DNA of 22,022 nt from CAVPMN01 sp963706425 (lineage in GTDB: Bacteria; Actinomycetota; Acidimicrobiia; Acidimicrobiales; Acidimicrobilacustridaceae). The stretch is from positions 1 through 22,022 of the forward strand of contig CAVPMN010000019.1 of assembly GCA_963706425.1 (NCBI GenBank). The letters are read 5' to 3'. Made by a program: the position numbers and the translations under genes. Below are positions 15,284 to 22,022 of this stretch, in pieces (position 1 is the stretch's first letter; the number at the start of each line of letters is the position of its first letter). The notes below the pieces were generated by a model that saw only the letters and a program-made list of their open reading frames with translations, was not told the DNA's origin and ran no database searches.

Positions 15284-17599
15284 ATGCGCTTCGCGCGGCT
15301 GGGACAAGGTCTCGTTCACCGACGACGGCTGGTCGTCGTCGTCTTCGCGATCGCGTTCGTGCTGGCCGCTGCGACCGGCAGCGACGTGGCCGACAAGCTC
15401 TCGACCGGCGGGTTCGAGGACCCGTCGGCCGACTCCACCGCGGCCACCGATCTGCTCGACGAGGTGTTCGACGCCGGCGAGCCCAACGTCGTCCTGCTGG
15501 TCACCGCGACCGACGGCACGGTCGACGACCCCGATGTCGTGGCGGCCGCCACCGAACTGACCGATGAGCTGGCCGCCTTCGAAGGCGTCGACGAGGTGGT
15601 GTCCTACTGGTCGCTCGGCAACGCGCCACCCCTACGGGCCGGCGACTCGTCGTCTGCGCTGGTGCTGGCCCGGCTCGGCGGCACCGAGGACGACCTCGAC
15701 GACAACAGCCGGCTCATCATCGAGCAGCTCACCATCGACGCCGACGACACCAGCGGCCCCATCACCGTCGGCGTCGGCGGGCGCGACGCGGTGTTCCGCG
15801 AGGTCGGCGACACGATCAAGTCCGACCTGGCCGGGCCGAGCTCATCGCCTTCCCGATCACGCTGATCCTGCTGCTCTTCGTCTTCCGCAGCCTCGTCGGC
15901 GCTGCCTCCCGCTCGCGGTCGGCGCCTTCGCCATCGTCGGCACCTTCGTCGTCCTCGACGTGCTCGCCGGCATGACCACGGTGTCGATCTTCGCCCTCAA
16001 CATCACCACCGCGCTGGGTCTCGGTCTCGCCATCGACTACAGCCTGTTCGTGGTCTCCCGGTACCGCGAGGAGCGCGCCGCGGGGCAGCCGCACCGACCA
16101 GGCGGTGGTGCGCACCGTGGGCACCGCCGGTCGCGCCGTCGTGTTCAGCGGCCTCAGTCGCCGTGTCGCTGTCCGGCGCTGCTCGTGTTCCCGATCGCCT
16201 TCCTGCGCTCGTTCGCCTACGCCGGCATCCCGGTGGTGGCGCTGGCCGTGGCCGGCGCCGTGGTCGTGCTGCCGGCCCTGCTGGCGCTGCTCGGCGACCG
16301 CGTCGACGCCAGGTCTCGCTGCCCCCGCGCCGACGACTCGCCGTCGACGGGCCGCTTCTGGCATCGCCCGCCACCTCGGTGATGCGCCGGCCCGCTCCCG
16401 ATCGCCACCGTCGTGGTGCCGTGCCTGCTGCTGCTCGGGGCGCCGTTCCTGCGCGTCGCGTTCGGCCTGCCCGACGACCGGGTGCTGCCCGAGTCCGCAT
16501 CGACCCGCCAGGTGAGCGACCCGATCCGCGCCGACTACGGCTCGAACGACACCGGCGCCATGTCGGTGGTGCTGCCCGGGCACCGACCCGGCGACGACGC
16601 AGCGGCCGATCAGACGCTACGCCGCAGAGCTGTCGACGCTCGCCGGCGTGGCCCGGGTCGACGCCGCCACGGGCATCTACATCGACGGCGCGCAGGTGCC
16701 GTCGACGAGCCGCTCGCCGAGCGCTTCGTCTCGCGATGGCGGGAGGGCACCTGGCTGTCGGTGGTGCCGTCGGTCGAGCCGGTCTCGGCCGGGGCGAGGA
16801 CCTGGTCGCGGCCGTGCGGGCCGTGCCGACCCCGGGCGGCGACGTGGCGTTGGTCGGCGGCGAGTCGGCGCAGCTCGTCGACATCAAGGACGGCATCTTC
16901 AGCCGCCTCCCGCTGGCGCCGGTCTCCATCGTGGTGCTCGCCACCTTCGTCCTGCTGTTCCTGATGTTCGGCAGCGTGCTCGTGCCGATCAAGGCACTGG
17001 TGCTCAACACGCTCAGCCTCACCGCCACCTTCGGCGCCATGGTGTGGATCTTCCAGGACGGCAACCTCGACGGCTTCGCTCGGATTCACCGCCACCGGGC
17101 AACTCGACACCACCACGCCGGTGCTCATGTTCTGCATCGCCTTCGGGCTGTCGATGGACTACGAGGTGTTCCTCCTGTCGCGCATCAAGGAGGAGTACGA
17201 CCGCACCGGCGACAACACCCGCTCGGTCGCGCGTCGGCCTGGCGCGCACGGGACGCATCATCACCGCGGCCGCCGTGCTGATCTCGGTCGTGTTCCTGAG
17301 CTTCGCCACCTCGAGCATCAGCTTCATCAAGCTCTTCGGCGTCGGCCTCACCCTGGCGGTGCTCATGGACGCCACCGTCGTGCGCGGCGATGCTCGTCCC
17401 CGCGTTCATGAAGCTCGCCGGCGACGCCAACTGGTGGGCGCCCGCACCCATGCGGCGCCTCTACGAGCGGGCCGGCCTCAGCGAGTCGCGTGCCGAGCAG
17501 GCGCTCATCGACCTGCGTGAGCCCGCCGCCGACGCGAAGGCCGATGTCGGCGGTGCGGCGGCCGAACCCGAGCTCACGGGCACCCGCAACGATCCCTGA
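15284..17599 (+). CDS. MMPL/RND-type membrane transporter (many frameshifts)
   Basis: The start is ATG 15284 ('RFARLGQGLVHRRRLVVVVF'). The gene follows the MMPL plan. TM1 and a large extracellular domain ('LSTGGFEDPSADSTAATDLL') come first. Then come TM segments 'ELIAFPITLILLLFVFRSLV', 'LPLAVGAFAIVGTFVVLDVL', and 'ALGLGLAIDYSLFVVSRYRE' with the proton-relay type motif. Next are 'FPIAFLRSFAYAGIPVVALA', a second domain ('GDVALVGGESAQLVDIKDGI'), and a second TM block with 'FCIAFGLSMDYEVFLLSRIK'. It ends '..LTGTRNDP' at TGA 17597-17599. These pumps use the proton gradient to export lipids or hydrophobic compounds. The frame changes at least nine times (for example about 15835, 15905, 16090, 16155, 16180, 16800, 17085, 17230, 17385), yet motifs persist throughout, so the intact protein would be about 770 aa. 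This is the most broken gene in the window; error or real decay are both possible. Confidence 0.82.
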
Positions 17600-17605
17600 G
17601 CGAGC

Positions 17606-18729
17606 TCAGCCGGCCCCGCGGGTTTCCTCGTCGGCGCCGACCGCGGCGCGCCGGTCGGCCTCGGCCTCGGCGGTCACCAGTCGGGCCCGCACGAAGTCGG
17701 CCGACCGCGCGGTAGACCCGCCGGCTCGAGTCGGCCCACGGCATGAGGATCGGGAAGACGTGGAACATGCCCGGCTCCTCGATGCACCGAGGTTCGACGC
17801 CGCTCCCGCCTCGAGCACGCTCCACGAAGCGGCGGATCGGGTCACGGAACATCTCGTCGTCGCCCCAGTCACGAACGTCGGCGGGTAGTGGCGCACGTCG
17901 GCGTCGACCGGCGACACCGTCGTCGCTCGACGGCGTCGACACCGTGCAGGTAGGCACGCGGTCGGGATGTTCCAGGGCAGGATGTCACGGTCGGCGTTCT
18001 CGGTGACCGACGGCTCGTCGAGGACGCAGGTCGACCTCGGGCGAGAACAGCACCAGACCGGCCGGCCTCGGGAGGCCTTCGTCGTGCACCGCGAGCAGGA
18101 CCGAGCTGGCCAGCCCGCCCGCCGCCGGAGTCGCCACCGACGAAGAGCGTGCTCGGGGTCCACGACCGCCGTCGAGCATCGCCTCCAGGACGGCGATGGC
18201 GTCGTCACGCCCGCCGGGATAGGGGAACTCGGGCGCCAGCCGGTAGTCGGCCACGAAGATCTCGCAGCCGGTCTCGCGCGCCAGCCAGCGGCCGTGAAGA
18301 ACGCGTACATGGTGGGCGAGGTGCCGATGTAGCCGCCGCCGTGCAGGTAGAGGATGGTGCCGACCGGCGCGTGTCCTGCTGCGGTCGGTACCAGAGGCCC
18401 GGCACACCGCCGATGACCTCGGTGTCGCTGCTCGACGTCGAGCGCACGCACGACCGGCGGCATCACCACCCGGCAGAGCTCGTCGAGGACGAGCTCGACC
18501 GAGCGGTACTCCTCGATCGGCAGCGACGACGAGTAGCCCATGAACGAGCGCACGACCTCGCGGGTGACGATTGGCCCAGGTTGCGCACCAGCCCGCCGGA
18601 GCCGTGCCACGGCCGGCGGAACGGCACCCGCACGAGCGCGTTCACCGATTGTTGGGCCAGGCCGAGCACGTCGACGGCCGCGATGGGCGCCGACGCCGTG
18701 CGTACTTCGGGACGACTGGCCATCACCAC
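17606..18729 (-). CDS. Alpha/beta-hydrolase, hormone-sensitive-lipase-type esterase (several frameshifts)
   Basis: The start is GTG 18729, with GGAGGT 7 nt upstream; ATG 18723 two codons later is the alternative. The N-terminus 'VVMASRPEVRTASAPIAAVD' leads to 'SFMGYSSSLPIEEYRSVELV'. The HSL-family oxyanion motif HGGGY is at about 18329-18343 ('TILYLHGGGYIGTSPTMYAF'). The nucleophile Ser lies in 'LFVGGDSGGGLASSVLLAVH' (GDSGG codons at 18121-18135). 'ETGCEIFVADYRLAPEFPYP' is typical, the acid lies in 'WGDDEMFRDPIRRF', and the His in 'GMFHVFPILMPWADSSRRVY' (near 17760). The frame changes about six times, each with motifs continuing. The last repair near 17700 gives 'VYRAVADFVRARLVTAEAEA' to TGA 17606-17608, about 374 aa. 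It hydrolyses short or medium acyl esters by family; the substrate is unknown. It converges on the MMPL gene with 6 bp between the stops. Confidence 0.83.
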
Positions 18730-18733
18730 GACA

Positions 18734-18817
18734 GTTACCTCCAACGGGCGATCCGGTACCTCCAACGGGCGATCCGGTACCTCCGGCGGGCGACCCGGTA
18801 CCTCCGGCGAGCGAACC
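18734..18817. repeat. Four tandem 21-bp repeats upstream of the esterase
   Basis: Units at 18734-18754, 18755-18775, 18776-18796 and 18797-18817 share the plan GGTACCTCC-NNC-GGGCGANCC, differing at a few positions. The unit next to the esterase supplies its ribosome site (ACCTCC on plus is GGAGGT on minus). The array fills most of the divergent intergenic region between the esterase and the VOC gene. The period is a multiple of three, but the PLEVPDR-like translation is not a recognisable protein. Confidence 0.85.
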
Positions 18818-18871
18818 GGCATTGTCCCACTGCGGCGGCTCGTGCGCCCGATCCTTCGATGGCCCGGTCGG

Positions 18872-18883
18872 TACGCTTTCGAC
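18872..18883 (+). promoter_or_regulatory. -10 box of a likely leaderless promoter for the VOC gene
   Basis: TACGCT (18872-18877) matches TANNNT and lies 6 nt before the ATG at 18884. No ribosome site precedes that ATG, so transcription probably starts at or next to it. A -35 box is not evident. Confidence 0.45.
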
Positions 18884-19393
18884 ATGACCGACCTCGACGC
18901 CCTCGAAGCCAAGCGGACCGAGCTGCGCGTCCGTCACGTGAAGCCCGAGGCCGAGCGACCCCGCACCACCGGTGGCGGGGTGCACCACGTGGCGCTCATC
19001 TGCAGCGACGTCGAGCAGACCATCGACTTCTATCAGGGCCTGCTCGGCTTCCCCGTCGTCGAGATCTTCGAGAACCGCGACTACCCGGGGTCGACCCACT
19101 TCTTCTTCGACATCGGCAACCTGAACATGCTGGCCTTCTTCGACTTCCCCGGCCTGGGGCTCGAGCCGGTGCCCGAAGGGCTCGGCGGCATCCAGCACCT
19201 GGCCATCTCGGTCACCCCCGAGACCTTCGAGGAGCTCAAGGGCCGACTGGAGCAGGCGGGCATTCCCTACCTCGGCCCCGACATGGGCGTGCACGAGTCC
19301 GTCTACTTCAAGGATCCCGACAACATCCAGGTCGAGCTGATCCGCCAGCCACTGTTCGAGACCCCGGAGTCGGCCCCGCACCACGACAGCTGA
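18884..19393 (+). CDS. VOC/glyoxalase-fold metal-dependent protein
   Basis: This is an intact 169-aa protein from ATG 18884. After a charged N-terminal helix (residues 1-27), the first beta-alpha-beta module begins 'GGVHHVALICSDVEQTIDFY', followed by 'QGLLGFPVVEIFENRDYPGS' and 'THFFFDIGNLNMLAFFDFPG'. The second module has 'GGIQHLAISVTPETFEELKG' and closes with 'YFKDPDNIQVELI'. His34/35, His105 and Glu151 are in the usual metal-ligand positions of the vicinal-oxygen-chelate family (glyoxalases, extradiol dioxygenases, resistance proteins). The sequence resembles a ring-cleavage or lactoylglutathione-lyase-like member, but the reaction cannot be fixed. It is divergent from the esterase and followed, 98 nt later, by a peptide-type binding protein. 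Confidence 0.88.
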   Translation: MTDLDALEAKRTELRVRHVKPEAERPRTTGGGVHHVALICSDVEQTIDFYQGLLGFPVVEIFENRDYPGSTHFFFDIGNLNMLAFFDFPGLGLEPVPEGLGGIQHLAISVTPETFEELKGRLEQAGIPYLGPDMGVHESVYFKDPDNIQVELIRQPLFETPESAPHHDS

Positions 19394-19491
19394 CAGCCCA
19401 CCCCGCCGGCCCACCGCCGCCGCCCCCGGCGCGCGCGCCACCGCCGGCAGTGCTTGAATGGCGGCCAACGTCGTCCCGGGGGGGGAAATCC

Positions 19492-21177
19492 GTGTCACGT
19501 CACACCGCACGCGGCCACATCGCCGTGCTCGCACTCATCGCCCTGCTGTCCGTCACCGCCGCCTGCGGAGGTGACGACTCCGACGAAGGTGGGGGCACGA
19601 CCGACACCGGCCCCAGGGCCGGGTCTGATGTCACCCTCGCGGCCGACGGGCCGCCCGAGTCGGGTGGCACCCTCCGCTACGGCCTGGCCGCCGAGACCGA
19701 CGGCTGGAACCCGTCGATCAACCGTTGGGCGGGCGACGGCACCCAGGTCGGCGTCAGCATCTTCGATCCTCTGGCCGCCTATGCGGCCGACGGCTCGATC
19801 GCCCCCTATCTGGCTGAGAGCTTCGAGTCGAACGCCGACTTCACCGAGTGGACCATCACGCTGCGCCCCGGGATCACGTTCCACAACGGTGAGCCGCTGA
19901 CCGCCACTGCGGTGCAGCGCACCATGGACGGCCTGCGCACCTCGGCACTCACCGCTCCTGCACTGCGCCCGATCACGTCGATCGAGACACCCGACGACCT
20001 CACCGTGGTCATCACCACGTCGACCCCGTGGGCGGCGCTGCCCGCCAACCTGACCGGGCAAGCCGGCGTGGTGGCCGCCCCCGAGCAGCTCGACAACCCC
20101 GACGGCACCCGTGAGCCCATCGGTACCGGGCCCTTCAAGTTCGTGTCGTGGACGCCCGACAAGGAGCTGATCGTCGAGCGCAACCCCGACTACTGGCGCA
20201 CCGACGAGAACGGCACGCAGCTCCCCTACCTCGACCGCATCGAGTTCAAGCCCATCCCCGACACCGCCCAGCGGGTCAACGCCCTCGAGACCGGCGAGCT
20301 CGACATGACCTGGACCACCGAGGCCGGCAACATCATCAAGCTGCGTGACCTGGCCCAGGCCGGCGATCTCCAACTCGTGGAGCAGCGGGGTCAGACCGAG
20401 GTCAGCTTCATCATGCTCAACCTGGCGGCGCCGCCGTTCGACAACGCCGACGCCCGTCGCGCCGTGGCGTTGGCCACCGACAACCAGGCCTGGGTCGACG
20501 TGATCGCGCAGGGCGTCACCAACCGCGCCGACACGCTCTTCCGACCCGGAACCGACTGGTACTCCGACATCCCCCGGCCCGCCTACGACCTGGCCGCCGC
20601 CCAGGCTGCGGTCGAGGCCTACGAGGCCGAGAACGGACCGCTGGCCTTCAGCATCCAGGTGGTCTCGACGCCTGTAGGGCGTCAACAGGGCGACTTTCTG
20701 AAGGCGATGTGGGAGGCGGCCGGCATGGAGGTCGAGGTGAAGCAGCTGGAGGGCACGACCTTCCTGCTCGACGCCGTGCTCGGCGACTACAACGCGGCCG
20801 TGTGGGGGCAGTTCGGATCGCCCGATCCCGACTACGAGCAGGTGTGGTGGCGCAGCACGAGCTCGAAGCCGGCGGGCGAGCTGAGCCTCAACTTCCCCCG
20901 TCACAACGACGCCCAGACCGATGCGGCGCTCGACGAGGCCCGGGCCACCGACGACTTCGACACCCGCAAGACCGCCTACGACGAGGTGCAGCAGCGATTC
21001 GTCGAGGACCTGCCCTACATCTACCTCGACTTCACGCAGCCGGTGGTGGCGGCCGTCAACACGGTGCGGGGCATCACCAACGGCCCACTACCCGACGGCC
21101 AGCCCGCCCTGCCCATGGGTGGGCCCGGCAGCTTCAGCTACCACACGTTCCTCACGCAGACCTGGCTCACCGGCTGA
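19492..21177 (+). CDS. ABC transporter substrate-binding lipoprotein, family 5 (peptide/nickel/opine type)
   Basis: Intact, 561 aa from GTG 19492, preceded by a G-run that can act as ribosome site (start at 'SRHTARGHIAVLALIALLS'). The signal ends at V-T-A-A-Cys25, a lipoprotein site, followed by a Gly/Asp/Ser linker. The mature protein follows family 5: 'GGTLRYGLAAETDGWNPSIN', 'IFDPLAAYAADGSIAPYLAE', 'WTITLRPGITFHNGEPLTAT', 'GTGPFKFVSWTPDKELIVER', 'NPDYWRTDENGTQLPYLDRI', 'QTEVSFIMLNLAAPPFDNAD', and 'DLPYIYLDFTQPVVAAVNTV'. Such proteins capture oligopeptides, opines, sugars or metal chelates for an ABC importer. No permease or ATPase genes are next to it; it ends by overlapping prmA tail to tail. 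The open frame extends far upstream of 19492 through the VOC gene, but that part is out-of-frame shadow. Confidence 0.92.
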   Translation: MSRHTARGHIAVLALIALLSVTAACGGDDSDEGGGTTDTGPRAGSDVTLAADGPPESGGTLRYGLAAETDGWNPSINRWAGDGTQVGVSIFDPLAAYAADGSIAPYLAESFESNADFTEWTITLRPGITFHNGEPLTATAVQRTMDGLRTSALTAPALRPITSIETPDDLTVVITTSTPWAALPANLTGQAGVVAAPEQLDNPDGTREPIGTGPFKFVSWTPDKELIVERNPDYWRTDENGTQLPYLDRIEFKPIPDTAQRVNALETGELDMTWTTEAGNIIKLRDLAQAGDLQLVEQRGQTEVSFIMLNLAAPPFDNADARRAVALATDNQAWVDVIAQGVTNRADTLFRPGTDWYSDIPRPAYDLAAAQAAVEAYEAENGPLAFSIQVVSTPVGRQQGDFLKAMWEAAGMEVEVKQLEGTTFLLDAVLGDYNAAVWGQFGSPDPDYEQVWWRSTSSKPAGELSLNFPRHNDAQTDAALDEARATDDFDTRKTAYDEVQQRFVEDLPYIYLDFTQPVVAAVNTVRGITNGPLPDGQPALPMGGPGSFSYHTFLTQTWLTG

Positions 21178-21991
21178 GCACGAGGCCCGACCACTCACCA
21201 TCGGTGTGGTCGCTCACCAACCGCAAGCCGGCGTAGGCCTCGAGCACGGCCGCGCGCTGGTCGACGAGCAGGCCGGACAGCACGAGGAATCCACCGGGAC
21301 GGACGGGCGCGTACACCTCGGTGGCCAGGTCGACCAGCACACCCGCCGTGAGGTTGGCGACCACGACATCGAACGGCCCACCGCCGACGGATCCGGCATG
21401 ATCGCCGGACACCTCCATGCGGTCGTCGACGCCGTTGCGCTGCGCGTTGCCCGCAGCGATCTCCACGGCCGCTGGATCGATGTCGACGGCCACGACCGAG
21501 CGAGCGCCGAGGAGGGCGGCGGCGATCGCCAACACGCCGGTGCCGGTGCCGACGTCGAGCATCGTCGCGGCCTCGAGATCGAGCTGCTGCAGCGCCGCCA
21601 GCGCCAGCCGGGTGCTCGGGTGCGAACCGCTCCCGAACGCCCGCCCCGGGTCGATGGCGATCGGGTGCCGGGCGGTCGAGGGCGACTCGTCGTGCCATGC
21701 CGGGCGCACCTCGATGTCGTCGACCCGCCACGAGGTGGCCCAGCGGCGCCATTCGTCGAGCCCGGCCTCCGGATCGACGTCCTCGCGCGTGACGGGGTGA
21801 CCGACGAGAGCGGCTTCGACCGATGCCACCTGCTTGCTGCGCACCGAGACGACCAGGGTCACCCGGTCGCCCGCGGCGGAGCGCTCCTCGATGCCGGCGG
21901 CACCGGCCGCCCAGGCCCGCCCGACCAGCTCGTCGACCGCACTCGACGGCATCTCTACGGTGAGCTGGCACCACCCGTGCGCCGTCGCCAT
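21167..21991 (-). CDS. prmA: Ribosomal protein L11 methyltransferase
   Basis: PrmA trimethylates ribosomal protein L11 using S-adenosylmethionine. This 274-aa protein is intact. Its signature 'DPGRAFGSGSHPST' (residues 114-127) is that of PrmA, where one more Thr is usual and here Arg follows. The SAM motif I is 'LDVGTGTGVLAI' (145-156), the acidic loop 'VVAVDIDPAAVEIA' follows, and 'DVVVANLTAGVL' (208-219) stands for the usual N-[L/I]-x-A motif IV. The N-terminal recognition domain ('WCQLTVEMPSSAVDELVGRA') is short, as in other actinobacteria. ATG 21991 has a TAACGT -10-like box 6 nt upstream and no ribosome site, so it is probably leaderless. Its end overlaps the end of the convergent substrate-binding gene by 11 bp. 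Confidence 0.93.
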   Translation of the reverse strand: MATAHGWCQLTVEMPSSAVDELVGRAWAAGAAGIEERSAAGDRVTLVVSVRSKQVASVEAALVGHPVTREDVDPEAGLDEWRRWATSWRVDDIEVRPAWHDESPSTARHPIAIDPGRAFGSGSHPSTRLALAALQQLDLEAATMLDVGTGTGVLAIAAALLGARSVVAVDIDPAAVEIAAGNAQRNGVDDRMEVSGDHAGSVGGGPFDVVVANLTAGVLVDLATEVYAPVRPGGFLVLSGLLVDQRAAVLEAYAGLRLVSDHTDGEWSGLVLSR

Positions 21992-22003
21992 CGTCCGACG
22001 TTA
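21992..22003 (-). promoter_or_regulatory. -10 box of a likely leaderless promoter for prmA
   Basis: TAACGT on the minus strand (21998-22003) is a TANNNT box 6 nt before the prmA ATG, the spacing expected for a leaderless transcript. The -35 region lies at or beyond the window edge. Confidence 0.45.
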
Positions 22004-22022
22004 CGGCGCGTGTCGATGCCGC

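Noticed and set aside
18734..18817. CRISPR array
   Set aside because: The units are contiguous 21-bp tandem copies with no unique spacers and no cas genes nearby.
18571..19491. Upstream extension of the family-5 binding protein to 868 residues
   Set aside because: The extension is out of frame with the VOC gene it overlaps and lacks domains; the lipoprotein signal begins at GTG 19492.

Overview
The window is GC-rich and codes densely on both strands. Several genes appear to start without a leader, with a TANNNT -10 box 6-7 nt before the ATG. F420-type enzymes, TetR regulators, an MMPL transporter and paired citrate synthases point to an actinobacterium. Acidimicrobiia or a relative is my guess; nothing in the window fixes the taxon.

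Layout. 1-4032 (minus strand) is a probable operon: Rieske oxygenase, unknown lipoprotein, TetR regulator, then a branched-chain-amino-acid-type ABC substrate-binding lipoprotein that runs off the left edge. Paired palindromes at 4070-4108 lie in front of it. 4205-5490 holds an intact F420-type nitroreductase-family gene and then a scar zone of fragments: a YCII domain fused in frame to the end of an ECF sigma factor, a truncated luciferase-like oxidoreductase, and the tail of an IS6-family transposase. 5492-8208 is a two-oxygenase operon (ferritin-like diiron protein plus phytanoyl-CoA-dioxygenase-like protein, ATGA overlap) divergent from a TetR gene, with a strong inverted repeat over the likely promoter. 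8436-9429 carries a 5'-truncated DDE transposase and tRNA-Arg(CCT).

9537-13995 holds an SRPBCC/AHSA1 protein, then two divergent citrate synthases, one with an N-terminal DNA-binding helix-turn-helix and the other with an N-terminal pair of CBS domains. They share a short intergenic region with a 15-bp perfect palindrome, followed by an APH-type phosphotransferase. 14107-21991 holds a secreted glycine-rich protein with a hairpin terminator, an MMPL transporter, an HSL-type esterase with 21-bp tandem repeats in its leader, a VOC/glyoxalase protein, a family-5 peptide-type ABC substrate-binding lipoprotein, and prmA.

Many genes change reading frame by one base, usually at a run of 2-4 identical bases, with conserved family motifs intact on both sides. 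I read most of these as sequence or assembly errors and annotate the genes as whole, marking each frame change. The scar zone at 4586-5490 and the transposase at 8436-9176 are different: there, parts of genes are missing. The most interesting system is the divergent citrate synthase pair with fused regulatory domains and a shared operator-like palindrome.
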